This document shows, in pieces, positions 7,575 to 16,453 of a stretch of 33,490 nt of DNA; positions within the stretch are counted from its first letter, which is position 1; every line of letters begins with the position of its first letter. The DNA comes from Planctomycetota bacterium. Lineage in GTDB: Bacteria; Planctomycetota; Planctomycetia; Pirellulales; Thermoguttaceae. A program made the position numbers and the translations under genes. Under the pieces are notes generated by a model that did not search any database, had not been told where the DNA came from, and was given only the letters and a program-made list of their open reading frames with translations. The stretch spans positions 1-33,490 of the forward strand of contig JAKPGL010000175.1 of the NCBI GenBank assembly GCA_029550925.1, in the 5' to 3' direction.

Positions 7575-8792
7575 ATGGAGGGGTTTGCGATGACGAGTCG
7601 GGAGCGGGTGGCGGCGGCCATGCGACATAAGCCGGTCGATCGGGTGCCGGTCATGTGTCAGTTGGCCATCGGCCATTACCTGTTGAATACCGACGTGAGT
7701 CCTGTGGACCTTTGGTTTACCAGCGAAGGATTTGCCCGGGCTCTTGTAACCCTGCAGCGGCGCTATCGGTTCGACGGCATCTTGATCAATCTGTTGGGCA
7801 CCGATCCGGATTGGATGCGGTGGGTGGCTCGCATCGAAACCCATCCGGACGGAAGCCAAACCGTCTATTGGAAAAATGGGGACACGGCCCGCTGTCCGGC
7901 CGACGACAATGTGCAGCATTTTCCTGCCGGCGGACGGCGTCGGCCCACCATCCAGGAAGTGGACCCCGATCTACTCTACTACGACGATCCCCATGGGCCG
8001 GGCGGCCTGAAATATCCCTTCTACTTCGGCATGGAACCGTATCGGCCCGACAAAAGCAACTATTGGCCCGACTATATCTGGCGGACCGTGGATCTGGTGC
8101 TGGCCGAGACGGCCGGGCAGGTTTCGGTCCATGCCGAGGTGTTTTCGCCGTTTACGCAATTGATGGAACTTTTCGGCTATGAGCAGGCGCTAATGTATCT
8201 ATTGGACGAGCCGGACCGTTGCCATGCGATTCTGGCGGCGTATGCGGAGGGCACGGCGGACCTGGCCCGGCGGTTTGCCCGCCGAGGCGTGGATGCCATT
8301 TTGATTTCGTCGGCCTTTGCGGGCGGTGGGTTCATTTCGCCCAGGCAATATGCGGAGTTTGTGCTTCCCTATGAGGCGAAGGTGGCCGAGGCGGTCCACC
8401 AGGAAGGACTGCCGGTGTATGTGCACACCTGCGGCCGGATCGGCGATCGGCTGGAGCTGATGGCCGAGGCGGGCATCGACGGAATCGACACGCTGGACCC
8501 GCCGCCGCTGGGCAACGTGGATCTGGAGGACGCCAAACGTCGGGTGGGCGATCGGCTGTTTTTCAAAGGCAATATCGATCCAGTGAACACTCTGCTCAAA
8601 AAAAGCCGGGAGGAGGTGCGGGCCGACGCCCTGTGGCGGCTTCGGGTGGGCAGCCCCGGCAGCGGCTATATCTTGAGCAGCGCCTGTTCCGTTTCGCCCC
8701 GTGTGCCGCCGGAAAACCTGACTGTGCTGGTCGAAGCCAGCGAACAGTTCGCCCGGCAGCAATCCGAATCTCTCGGCGGTTCCGGGGCCTGA
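7575..8792 (+). CDS. Uroporphyrinogen decarboxylase (URO-D) family protein
   Basis: 405 residues from ATG 7575, preceded by AGGAG. A second ATG at 7590, preceded by GGAGG, would give the more usual family start MTSRERV, so either is possible. The protein is a TIM barrel of the URO-D/MtaA type. HTCG at 284-287 is the zinc-site motif seen in methylcobamide:CoM methyltransferase-like members, and GIDTLDPPP.GNVDLEDAKR and FFKGNIDPVNTLL follow as expected. A true heme-pathway HemE is less likely, because planctomycetes carry many such paralogues among sugar and C1 genes. Substrate unknown. It is 39 bases after the toxin-like gene and 64 bases before the secreted hydrolase. Confidence 0.85.
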   Translation: MEGFAMTSRERVAAAMRHKPVDRVPVMCQLAIGHYLLNTDVSPVDLWFTSEGFARALVTLQRRYRFDGILINLLGTDPDWMRWVARIETHPDGSQTVYWKNGDTARCPADDNVQHFPAGGRRRPTIQEVDPDLLYYDDPHGPGGLKYPFYFGMEPYRPDKSNYWPDYIWRTVDLVLAETAGQVSVHAEVFSPFTQLMELFGYEQALMYLLDEPDRCHAILAAYAEGTADLARRFARRGVDAILISSAFAGGGFISPRQYAEFVLPYEAKVAEAVHQEGLPVYVHTCGRIGDRLELMAEAGIDGIDTLDPPPLGNVDLEDAKRRVGDRLFFKGNIDPVNTLLKKSREEVRADALWRLRVGSPGSGYILSSACSVSPRVPPENLTVLVEASEQFARQQSESLGGSGA

Positions 8793-8856
8793 AGGGGCAG
8801 TTCGGTCATGTCTTAATGGTTTGAAAACCGCGAGGGAACCCCCCCAGGAGAGACGC

Positions 8857-11118
8857 ATGAGGACATTGGGGAAGCTGTGTTTTGGGCTGGTTGTGCTCTG
8901 TGGTAGTTGGCTGTCGGCTGGGGAACAGGGGAGGCTGGTTTTAGCGATCGAGCGGCAGACGGCTGCGAGTGGGCCGACTCAGACGTCCTTCGGCGAAGAG
9001 AGGCGGGGGGGCAGAACGGCGGCTGGTTCCGCCGAATCGGCCGGGGCTGTTTCGACAGGAGATGGGCAGAGGGTTTCTGCCAGCGCTAAGGAGACGGCTT
9101 CTGCGGGGCAGAGCCAGCCTCCGACGCCGCTACCGACGCTTCGGGAATCGTTGCGCCGGTATCAATTGGCCCGTCAAGAGCAGGATCGGGCCGTCCGCAA
9201 TCGGATTCGCACGCAGAAGGATTTGGCCGAATATCAGAAGTGGGTGCGGGAGCGGTTCCTGGAGGTGCTGGGGCCGTGGCCGCCGCGAACCCCGCTTCAG
9301 CCGACCATTGTCGGCCGTCTGGAACGAGAAGGATATGTGATCGAAAAAATTCTGATCCAAAGTCAGCCGGGCTTCTATGTGCCGATCAACCTGTATCTTC
9401 CTACAGGCCGAAAGGGGCCGTTGCTGGCGGTGCTATGTCCTGAAGGACACGCCCCGAAAGGAAAAGCCCATGACGTGAACGACAATTATCAAGCCCGGTT
9501 CATCACCCTGGCGAAAAAAGGCTACATCGTGCTGGCCTTCGATCCGCTGGGACAAGGCGAACGGGGCGTCTATGGGGCGGCCACGGGCAATCATCATTAC
9601 ATCCAGGGCTACCAGTGTATGCCTTCGGGCAGACATTTGGCCAGCTACTTCCTGTGGGACTGTATCCGGTGTTTGGATTATCTGGAGAGTCGGCCCGAGG
9701 TGGATCGGAACCGGATCGCCTGTTCGGGTTGTTCCGGCGGCGGAGCGATCACGACGTATCTGGCGGCGATCGAAGATCGGCTTGCCTTGGCGGCGCCGAC
9801 GTCGTATGTGGCGGAAAGCATCCGGCTTACGGACGATACGGGATTGCACGTCGAGTCGTGGTTTCCGGATGTGTGCGGGCCGTATGGGCCGGGCAGCGTA
9901 CAAATGTTGACCTGTTTTGCGCCCCGGCCGCTTCTAATCCTCGGCAACCAACAGGACGGCGAATTTCCGCCGGCCAGCATGGAGGCAGTGTTTCGAGAAG
10001 TGCAAAAGATGTACGAGGCCATAGGTATGGCCAACCGGATCGAATATGCGAACGTTCCGACGCCGCACGGTTATTGGCCGGAAGCCCGCCGAGAGTTCTA
10101 CCGGTTTCTGAATCGTCATTTCGATCTGGCTTCGGTCGGAGCGGAAGAGCCGCCCGTAAAGACCGAAAAAGAAGAGGAGCTTTGGTGCGCCCCGGGAGGA
10201 CAGGTGAGCAATCTGCCGGGGGCGCAAACCGTCTATTCGCTGAACCGGGCGTTGATGGCCGAGCTGCGGGCCGCCAGAATCGAGCGGCGAAAAACCCTCT
10301 CGGCAGAAGATTACCGGCGATTTATCCGGGAAGCAGTGCAAAGGGTCGTCCACTATCAACCGACCGAGGGGCCGCTTGGCGCTGGGCGGATGGCTCGGCG
10401 GGAGGACGGCGCAGGCGTGGTGATCAAAATGGCGCTGGAGTATGAACCCGCCTTTTGGACAGAGGCGGACCTTTACGAACCGAAGCACTCGGTAGAAGGA
10501 GCGATCGTGCTGGCGGCGGACGACAATCCGGCGGGCAGGGAGAAGGCCGCCGCATGGGCCGCCCAAGGCATACGGGTCCTTCATCTCCATACGCAGCGGG
10601 CGGACGACCGGGTGGAAATCATGGCCGGGCGTCCTCGGGCAGGCGTTTGGGCAAAAATGCTGGTCCGAGGGGCGGACTTCCTCCAACGTCAAGCCGATCC
10701 CCCATCAAACCGAGTCGTGGGCGTCGGCTTGGGATGGACTGCCGCCCTTGCCGTGCAAATGGCGGCGCTAGTTGAACCGAGGCGGTTTGCGGGTGCGGCC
10801 GCTCTGGGCGGACTGGATCGGCTGGAAAGCCTTTCTGAACAGATCGACGAATTCCATAGTATTCAAATGCTGCCTGGTGCGCTGCGGTGGTTCGACGAAG
10901 AAGACCTTTTGGCTGCGTTGGCGCCTTGCCCGGTGCTGGTGGCCGGGGTAACCAACAAAAAGGGATCGCCGCTCTCGGCCTCGGCACTGGCGGAGCGTTA
11001 CGGTTGGGTAGTGGAGCGTTATGGGCCGCAGCATGGGGGACGGCTTCAGCTCCACGCCGGCCAGATCACGCCGGCGGAGATGGCCCAGTGGCGTCGATCT
11101 GTATTGGAGTCGCCGTAA
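8857..11118 (+). CDS. Large secreted alpha/beta hydrolase (acetyl-xylan-esterase-like)
   Basis: 753 residues from ATG 8857, which follows AGGAGAG. The frame extends to a TTG at 8821 but without a better ribosome site. A Sec signal peptide covers about 1-22, followed by a Ser/Thr/Gly-rich linker to about residue 90. The hydrolase domain spans about 95-430. The nucleophile elbow GCSGG places Ser293, with candidate acid Asp367 (GNQQDGEFP) and His404 (TPHGYW), which completes a catalytic triad. The second half (about 480-753) resembles a further hydrolase-like fold (VVGVGLGWTAALAVQMA) in which no GxSxG is visible, so it may be a degenerate domain. The likely role is deacylation of a polysaccharide outside the cytoplasm. 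Confidence 0.85.
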   Translation: MRTLGKLCFGLVVLCGSWLSAGEQGRLVLAIERQTAASGPTQTSFGEERRGGRTAAGSAESAGAVSTGDGQRVSASAKETASAGQSQPPTPLPTLRESLRRYQLARQEQDRAVRNRIRTQKDLAEYQKWVRERFLEVLGPWPPRTPLQPTIVGRLEREGYVIEKILIQSQPGFYVPINLYLPTGRKGPLLAVLCPEGHAPKGKAHDVNDNYQARFITLAKKGYIVLAFDPLGQGERGVYGAATGNHHYIQGYQCMPSGRHLASYFLWDCIRCLDYLESRPEVDRNRIACSGCSGGGAITTYLAAIEDRLALAAPTSYVAESIRLTDDTGLHVESWFPDVCGPYGPGSVQMLTCFAPRPLLILGNQQDGEFPPASMEAVFREVQKMYEAIGMANRIEYANVPTPHGYWPEARREFYRFLNRHFDLASVGAEEPPVKTEKEEELWCAPGGQVSNLPGAQTVYSLNRALMAELRAARIERRKTLSAEDYRRFIREAVQRVVHYQPTEGPLGAGRMARREDGAGVVIKMALEYEPAFWTEADLYEPKHSVEGAIVLAADDNPAGREKAAAWAAQGIRVLHLHTQRADDRVEIMAGRPRAGVWAKMLVRGADFLQRQADPPSNRVVGVGLGWTAALAVQMAALVEPRRFAGAAALGGLDRLESLSEQIDEFHSIQMLPGALRWFDEEDLLAALAPCPVLVAGVTNKKGSPLSASALAERYGWVVERYGPQHGGRLQLHAGQITPAEMAQWRRSVLESP

Positions 11119-11211
11119 AGTTTTTGTGCCCTCCCGGCCGTCGGCCCCCCCATCTTTTCCGCCCCGTCGTTTTTTCAGCGGCAGGGGAGTTCTCGCAGTG
11201 TATTTCTTTCT

Positions 11212-11352
11212 CTTGGAAAGGCTTTTTGCGCCCGAGCCGGTTGCGTTATGGGACTTCCACCACGATAGCCTGAAACGAGCAACGGAATGCTATCGGAAGC
11301 GGTTGTAGGTCGGAGGCGACGCGGCAACCGGCTCTTGCGCCCCTTGTCCTGG
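11212..11352 (+). ncRNA. Possible structured RNA between the hydrolase and the PfkB kinase
   Basis: Two arms, 11228-11244 (GCGCCCGAGCCGGTTGC) and 11324-11340, are inverted repeats matching at 15 of 17 positions. Between them, CGATAGC (11272-11278) pairs with GCTATCG, and CTTC with GAAG just outside, leaving a one-sided bulge. This gives a long rod with a central bubble of about 110-140 bases. The shape recalls 6S-type or leader RNAs, but no known family motif was recognised. The strand is inferred from the flanking genes. The rest of the spacer 11119-11504 shows nothing clear except a repeat of GGAAGCGGTT at about 11295 and 11351. Confidence 0.35.
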
Positions 11353-11504
11353 AAGCGGTTTGGCTGGATAATAGGTTCCGTTCGGAGGCTATCGGTCCAG
11401 AGGGGGCACGGACAGGAATCGACGGAGGCAGGGGGGCGTTCCAAGAGTGGATTGTGTCTTTTGGACTGGGAAGTTCGTCGAAACAGCAGACAGGAGGAGG
11501 ACCT

Positions 11505-12407
11505 ATGCCGTTAGTGGTGGTCGGATCGGTGGCGTTGGACAGTATCGAGACGCCTACGAGCAAGCGGGAAAATGTGCTGGGCGGATCGGCGGTGTATTTT
11601 TCGTATGCGGCGAGTTATTTTACGCCGGTTCGGCTGGTGGGGGCGGTGGGGGAGGATTGGCCTGCCGAATACACCCGCCTGTTCCAACAACGAGGCATCG
11701 ACACGCAGGGGTTGCAAATCATTCCGGGCGGAAAAACGTTTCGTTGGCGAGGGCGGTATCTGGCCGATATGAACAAGCGGGAAACCGTGGAAGTTCATCT
11801 GAACGTATTCGAGCAGTTCGATCCGGTGTTGCCCGACGATTGCCGACGGGCGAAGTTTCTCTTCCTGGCCAACGGACCGGTTACCATGCAACTGAAAGCG
11901 ATGGAGCAGTGTACCGGCGCGGAACTGATCGTGGCCGACACGATGGACCTGTGGATCAATACCCAACGCAAAGAACTGGAGAACCTGCTGGCCCGGATCG
12001 ACGGCCTGGTGATGAACGACAGCGAAGCCCGGCTGCTGACGGGCGACGAAAATCTGGTGCGGGCAGGCCATAAGATCCGCGACATGGGGCCTCGCTTTGT
12101 GGTAATCAAAAAGGGCGAACATGGGGCCATGTTCTTTTCCAAACACGAAACCTACGTCCTGCCCGCCTATCCGACGCCCGATGTGGTGGATCCCACCGGC
12201 GCCGGCGATAGTTTTGCCGGCGGCATGATGGGCTATCTGGCCATGCGCGGGGCCTTCGACCCGAAGACGCTCAAAGAAGCGATGGCCTACGGTATCCTGG
12301 TCGCCAGTTTTACGGTGGAAGATTTTAGTCTGGATCGGCTCCTGAAAATCCGTCGGGAAGACCTGGAACAACGGATGGACGAGTATAAACGGATGCTCAG
12401 TTTTTGA
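11505..12407 (+). CDS. PfkB family carbohydrate kinase
   Basis: 300 residues from ATG 11505, which has a strong AGGAGG at correct spacing. Upstream in-frame starts lack one. The N-terminal substrate side reads VVVGSVALDSIETP..GGSAVYFSYAASYF, a PfkB signature 1 variant. The C-terminal signature 2 is D229-P-T-G-A-G-D235, where Asp235 is the catalytic base and the glycines form the anion hole. Cytosolic. PfkB members phosphorylate sugars, nucleosides or similar with ATP. The lid region is not distinctive enough to name the substrate. It is separated by 386 bases from the preceding gene and likely has its own promoter. Confidence 0.9.
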   Translation: MPLVVVGSVALDSIETPTSKRENVLGGSAVYFSYAASYFTPVRLVGAVGEDWPAEYTRLFQQRGIDTQGLQIIPGGKTFRWRGRYLADMNKRETVEVHLNVFEQFDPVLPDDCRRAKFLFLANGPVTMQLKAMEQCTGAELIVADTMDLWINTQRKELENLLARIDGLVMNDSEARLLTGDENLVRAGHKIRDMGPRFVVIKKGEHGAMFFSKHETYVLPAYPTPDVVDPTGAGDSFAGGMMGYLAMRGAFDPKTLKEAMAYGILVASFTVEDFSLDRLLKIRREDLEQRMDEYKRMLSF

Positions 12408-12461
12408 ACCTGGTTCCACCGAATCCACCTGTTGCCCGCTGGAAACCCGATGACTTCTGAC

Positions 12462-12540
12462 CGTCGTTCCCGCGCAAGCGGGAATCCAGAAATACTGGTC
12501 CACACCAAGAGGCGCTCCGCTTTGCGCAGGATGATAATAG
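12462..12540. repeat. Degenerate palindromic repeat related to the MITE-like element core
   Basis: 12466-12485 is a GTTCCC-N8-GGGAAT palindrome, one base off the ATTCCC-N8-GGGAAT form, followed by ATCCAG as in copy 1. Near 12522-12540 TTTGCGCAGGATGATAAT resembles the second, inverted palindrome of copy 1. Neither 21-bp terminal repeat is present. It lies between the PfkB and ThpR genes. Confidence 0.5.
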
Positions 12541-12588
12541 CGCCAACAGGCTCTTTCGGGCAGAAGTGTTCCCTAAGGAGGATTTCTT

Positions 12589-13167
12589 GTGAATACAATT
12601 CGTACTTTCATCGCCGTGGAGTCCAGCCCAGAGGTTCGGGAAGCGGCGGGCCGATTGGTCCAGCAATGGGAGCGGCTCAGCCGGGATGTCAAATGGGTGG
12701 AACCGGAAAACATGCACCTGACGCTCAAATTCCTGGGTGATGTGGATTCGGAACAAATCCCGTCCGTAACCGAGGCGGTGCGTAAAGCGGCGGCGGAGTG
12801 CAGGCCGTTTGAGCTGGAAATCCGCGGCACCGGCGCCTTTCCCAGTTTGCGTCGGCCGAACGTGTTCTGGTTGGGCGTCGGCCAAGGAGCCGAACTTTTG
12901 GGTATCTTGGCCCAAAAGGTAGAACGGACGTTAGAACCGCTCGGCTTTCGGCCCGAAGACCGCCCGTTTCACGGCCATCTGACCCTAGGCCGAGTTCGGC
13001 GGGGCGGCGGACAGTTGGCCGCCCTCCTCGAACGACTCCGCAAAGAACAAGACTTTCAGGCCGGATGGGTTTCTGTCCGCCAAATAACCCTCTTCTCCAG
13101 TCAGCTTACGCCCCAAGGACCTATCTACACCCCGCTGGACCATGCCCCCCTGGCCGGCGACTCGTAA
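12589..13167 (+). CDS. thpR: RNA 2',3'-cyclic phosphodiesterase (2H/LigT family)
   Basis: 192 residues starting at GTG 12589, seven bases after a perfect AAGGAGG. Two HxT motifs of the 2H phosphoesterase superfamily are present: His43-Leu-Thr45 in NMHLTLKFLG and His130-Leu-Thr132 in FHGHLTLGRVRR. Length and order match ThpR/LigT, which opens 2',3'-cyclic phosphates on RNA and was first seen as a tRNA ligase-like activity. Cytosolic. It converges on the NO reductase gene across a hairpin spacer. Confidence 0.93.
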   Translation: MNTIRTFIAVESSPEVREAAGRLVQQWERLSRDVKWVEPENMHLTLKFLGDVDSEQIPSVTEAVRKAAAECRPFELEIRGTGAFPSLRRPNVFWLGVGQGAELLGILAQKVERTLEPLGFRPEDRPFHGHLTLGRVRRGGGQLAALLERLRKEQDFQAGWVSVRQITLFSSQLTPQGPIYTPLDHAPLAGDS

Positions 13168-13224
13168 CATCGCCGGGCCGTCTGGAAATGGCCAGCCTCG
13201 GCCTCCATCTACTTCTAGGTGCGA

Positions 13225-13257
13225 TTCCAGAAAGCCCTTGCTCTTCGCTTTCTGGAA
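13225..13257. terminator. Hairpin between convergent genes, possible bidirectional terminator
   Basis: TTCCAGAAAGC (13225-13235) and its exact reverse complement (13247-13257) form an 11-bp stem with an 11-base loop. It lies in the 97-base spacer where thpR (plus) and the NO reductase (minus) converge. There is no strong T-run on either side, so factor-independent termination is not certain. Confidence 0.45.
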
Positions 13258-13264
13258 GCCCGTT

Positions 13265-15601
13265 TCACTGCCGCCGAAGCCGCGGATAGGTGCTCAGCAG
13301 GAAATACAATAGCGGCAAGGCGCCCAGGACAATGATGATCGTGTCAGGCACGATCCGCCAATTGCCCAGGGTCTGGATGATCGGCAGTTCATAGAAGGCG
13401 GCGCTCCGTGCCCACCACAGACCATGATCATAGCTATACCACAGTTGCGCTAGGCCGATCGGCAGTAGTCCCGTCAAAAACATCAAAAACAGCCCGCCAT
13501 TCAGCCCCCAGAAACTAGCGGCCAAAAGCCGATCGTTCCAATAGCGACTTTCTACCAGACCGCGCCAGCAGAACAAAATCAGCGCAATGGCCAACATGCC
13601 ATACACGCCGAACAGGGCCGTGTGGCCGTGGTTGCTCGTCAGATACGTACCGTGCTCGTAGTAGTTGATGATGGGCAGATTGATGATAAACCCGAAAAGC
13701 CCGGCGCCCACAAAGTTCCACACGCTGGAAGCCGTCAGGAAATAGAGCGGCCAGCGATACGGAAACTCCTGGCCGGCGGCCCGAATACTGCGATACTCCA
13801 TCCAGGCTCGCACCACCAGAAGAATCAGCGGGATCGGCTCCAGCGAACTAAACACCCCCCCCACCGCAAGCCAAAAACTGGGGCCTCCGTACCAGAAATA
13901 ATGGTGTGCGGTACCCGGAATGCCGCTCAAAAACACCAGGATGGCTGTCAGATACGCCACCCGAAGGGCCGACTGGGCGCTAACTAGCCCCAGCGTTACC
14001 AAAAACAGCGAAATCACCGCCACGCCGAAAAACTCAAAAATGCTTTCCACCCAAATGTGCACGACAAACCACCGCCAATAGTCGGCGATCGTAATGTGCG
14101 TACCTCGGTGGTAAAACAGCCCAAACCCGAAAAAGGCCACCACAAAAATCGCACTGAACACGTAGAAAATGGTTAGCGCCCGCCGATCGTGGGATTCTTG
14201 TTCGGGCGTTTCCGGCCGGCGCAGCACCGGGAGCATCGCTCGATAGACGATCACCAACCAGAAGATCAGGCCGCCAAAAAGCAGGATTTGCCACAGTCGG
14301 CCCAACTCCAGGTATTCCCATCCCTGGTGGCCCAGCCAATACCAGGCCTCGCCCAGATACCCTTTGATGCCGAGGGCCTCGCCCAACAGACTGCCGACGG
14401 CCACCAGCACCGCCGCTGCAAACAGGATGTTCACTAGCAGGCCTTGCCCGGCCGGTTCCCGACCTGTCATCAGCGGGGCCAAGTACACAGCCGTCCCGAT
14501 CCACGAAACCGCAATCCACAGGATCGCCAGTTGCAAGTGCCAGGTTTTGGCCCAGCTATAGGGAATGAGCTCGGCAATTGCCTGTAGGTAGAAACTGCCC
14601 GGATGCACCGTGTAATGGGCCAGAAGTCCCCCCATGAGAATCTGAGCGACAAATAGCAGGCCCGCCACCAGAAAGAATTTGGCCGCCGCCCGCTGACTGG
14701 CCGTTACCGGCGCTTGCAGCAAGGCCCAGGCCGCCTCCACCGCCTTCGATTCGCCGTAGAAAAACTCGTACCGGTGAACAATATACACCACCAGCCCCAA
14801 CACGGCAAACAGTGCCAGGATCGATAGCACACTCCAGATCACCGTCTCGTTGGAGGGTTCGTTGCCTGCCTGCCGGTCGGCCGGCCAATTGTTCGTGTAG
14901 GTGTAGCTGAGGCCGGGCCGCTCGGTGCCAGCCGCCCAGGCGGTCCAGAAGAAAAAGTCGGCCAAATCCCGCCGTTCCTCGGCCGTGGGAATCGCGCCGG
15001 GCAAAAATCCGTAGCGTTGGTCGCCCTCGGCAAAAGTGCGATCCCAATACCGCCGCATCTGCGCAGCGGCAAACGCCTGGGCCGGCGTGAGCCGAAGCTC
15101 CCTGGCGGCCGGATCGTATCGGTTGGTGCGAAGTTCCCGCTGGACTTTCACGTCCAGTTCGTCGATTTGTCGGCTTGGCTGGGGCGGAAGTTTTGTGTAA
15201 GCATCGGGACTCGGTTTGCCGCCGGCCGCATAATACACCTTCATTAGCTCGGCTACTCCATGGAGTGTATAGGCCGAGAAATCCATTCCCCGCAACGAAC
15301 CGTGGCCCCACACACTTCCGTGATTCATCAGCCCGTAGCGCTGATAGACCTGCTGACCCCGCCGGATCGACTCGCCGCTTAGGGGCGGGTCCAACACATC
15401 GGCCAATCTACCGCCAGAAGAAGCAGCCGAGGTTTCCCCACCCTGACCAGCTAAAGCCGATTCTGACCCGTTCGGCTGGACGACCACTTTGTCCGGAATA
15501 GGCGGTACTTTGTCGAAGGCGAAAAAACCGCCGCCCAACAGTAGCGCCATACTAACCACAAACGCCACAATGGCAAAGTTCCGCAAACCCTTCGTACTCA
15601 T
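13265..15601 (-). CDS. norZ: Quinol-type nitric oxide reductase (single-subunit qNOR)
   Basis: 778 residues. The start ATG 15601 follows CAGGAGATGG. An N-terminal helix and a long periplasmic domain (about 50-260, SGESIRRGQQVYQRYGLMNHGSVWGHGS) are the cytochrome-c-like extension without a CxxCH heme site, which is typical of qNOR. About thirteen further helices follow. The ligands fit the heme-copper NOR pattern: H355 for heme b; H515, H566 and H567 for FeB; E519 four residues after H515; H658 and H660 for hemes b3 and b. It reduces 2 NO to N2O with quinol electrons in the cytoplasmic membrane. It lies 66 bases downstream of the hemerythrin gene. No nitrite or N2O reductase is nearby, so NO detoxification is the likely role. 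Confidence 0.95.
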   Translation of the reverse strand: MSTKGLRNFAIVAFVVSMALLLGGGFFAFDKVPPIPDKVVVQPNGSESALAGQGGETSAASSGGRLADVLDPPLSGESIRRGQQVYQRYGLMNHGSVWGHGSLRGMDFSAYTLHGVAELMKVYYAAGGKPSPDAYTKLPPQPSRQIDELDVKVQRELRTNRYDPAARELRLTPAQAFAAAQMRRYWDRTFAEGDQRYGFLPGAIPTAEERRDLADFFFWTAWAAGTERPGLSYTYTNNWPADRQAGNEPSNETVIWSVLSILALFAVLGLVVYIVHRYEFFYGESKAVEAAWALLQAPVTASQRAAAKFFLVAGLLFVAQILMGGLLAHYTVHPGSFYLQAIAELIPYSWAKTWHLQLAILWIAVSWIGTAVYLAPLMTGREPAGQGLLVNILFAAAVLVAVGSLLGEALGIKGYLGEAWYWLGHQGWEYLELGRLWQILLFGGLIFWLVIVYRAMLPVLRRPETPEQESHDRRALTIFYVFSAIFVVAFFGFGLFYHRGTHITIADYWRWFVVHIWVESIFEFFGVAVISLFLVTLGLVSAQSALRVAYLTAILVFLSGIPGTAHHYFWYGGPSFWLAVGGVFSSLEPIPLILLVVRAWMEYRSIRAAGQEFPYRWPLYFLTASSVWNFVGAGLFGFIINLPIINYYEHGTYLTSNHGHTALFGVYGMLAIALILFCWRGLVESRYWNDRLLAASFWGLNGGLFLMFLTGLLPIGLAQLWYSYDHGLWWARSAAFYELPIIQTLGNWRIVPDTIIIVLGALPLLYFLLSTYPRLRRQ

Positions 15602-15667
15602 GCATCCATCTCCTGAAAAGAAGCCTCCAACACCAAAACCTTACTACCGGAACAGAGAAGTTTGTGT

Positions 15668-16267
15668 TTACCTACTATGCGAACCACAGCAAGACGAGGG
15701 CCGTTCGGCCGTCCGGGGCAGGCCGTACTTGTCGGCCAGTTGATGGGCCGCCTGGATCCACCGCTCATGTTCCCCCGCTTCTACAGCCGTTTGTTCTGTC
15801 TGATGAAACTCTTCGAGAAGTTGTTGCTGATCCTGGGGAGAAAAGGCTTGTTCGGCCATCATAAACAAAATGTTATCTTCTTTGTAGATATGCTCCCGCA
15901 AAAGGTCGATGTACGCCCGGGCGTGTTGGCAGAACATGGTTCGGGCTTCTTGCTGGCCCGACTGGAGCCGCTGGAGGGCCTCGGCCATGCTCCGAATATG
16001 GCTCCGACCGATATCATGCTCATAAAGCATCACGCCGATCGGCCCCATTTCACGCGGAAATCCTTTCCGCTCTAAGGCCGGGAATAGAAGCCCTTCTTCC
16101 TTGCCGTGGTGGCATCGATCGGCAAACCGGCGGAAAAATTCGAGCGTTTCCTGGGCGTCGGCCTGGTCGATCGGTTGGTCTTCCGGCAGGGAACCGAGTT
16201 TTTCCAGTACCGAAAGCATTTGCTCAATCACCCGGTGCTCGCTACGCAGCAGATCGGTAGGTTTCAT
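15668..16267 (-). CDS. Hemerythrin-domain protein
   Basis: 199 residues, ATG 16267 after AAAGGAG. Four-helix hemerythrin with the expected di-iron ligands: H11, H54 and E58 (HHGKEE), H84 (YEHD), perhaps H90, and H126 with D131 (HIYKED). Such proteins bind O2 or NO at a non-heme di-iron centre, and DnrN/RIC-like relatives repair iron centres damaged by NO. It lacks the N-terminal ScdA domain of RIC. It sits between the Rrf2 regulator and NO reductase genes, with a putative operator about 116 bases upstream. The C-terminal about 40 residues form a Glu/Gln-rich helix and a Cys-Cys end. Confidence 0.9.
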   Translation of the reverse strand: MKPTDLLRSEHRVIEQMLSVLEKLGSLPEDQPIDQADAQETLEFFRRFADRCHHGKEEGLLFPALERKGFPREMGPIGVMLYEHDIGRSHIRSMAEALQRLQSGQQEARTMFCQHARAYIDLLREHIYKEDNILFMMAEQAFSPQDQQQLLEEFHQTEQTAVEAGEHERWIQAAHQLADKYGLPRTAERPSSCCGSHSR

Positions 16268-16382
16268 GATAGCTCTCCTTTCCAGAAAGAACGGGATCAG
16301 GGGTTAGGAGGGGGAAAACCCTTTTATGGTTGGGGGATAGATTCAAGTAAGGTTTTAAGGACGTGAAAGGCGGACCTCCTTA

Positions 16383-16404
16383 AATAGTTGAATCACATGC
16401 AATT
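16383..16404 (-). promoter_or_regulatory. Putative Rrf2-regulator operator upstream of the hemerythrin gene
   Basis: This 22-bp sequence matches 16980-17001, in front of the regulator gene, at 18 positions (shared blocks AATAGTT, AATC, CATG, ATT). An internal imperfect palindrome TTG.AT...AT.CAA is visible. It lies in the 186-base spacer between the regulator stop and the hemerythrin start. A clean promoter hexamer pair was not identified around it. Confidence 0.55.
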
Positions 16405-16453
16405 AGCTGATTTCTGTGGTAAAAAAACGGATTTTCGGTAACATCGGTGCTAT

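Noticed and set aside
7575-8792. Heme-pathway hemE
   Set aside because: The HTCG motif, sequence divergence and neighbours fit the methyltransferase-like branch of the family better.
11511-12503. 330-residue minus-strand open frame
   Set aside because: Antisense shadow of the PfkB gene, whose motifs and ribosome site are clear on the plus strand.
16369-16380. AAGGAGG on the minus strand as a ribosome site of a small gene
   Set aside because: No start codon follows at a workable distance, and the hemerythrin ATG is about 100 bases further on with its own site.
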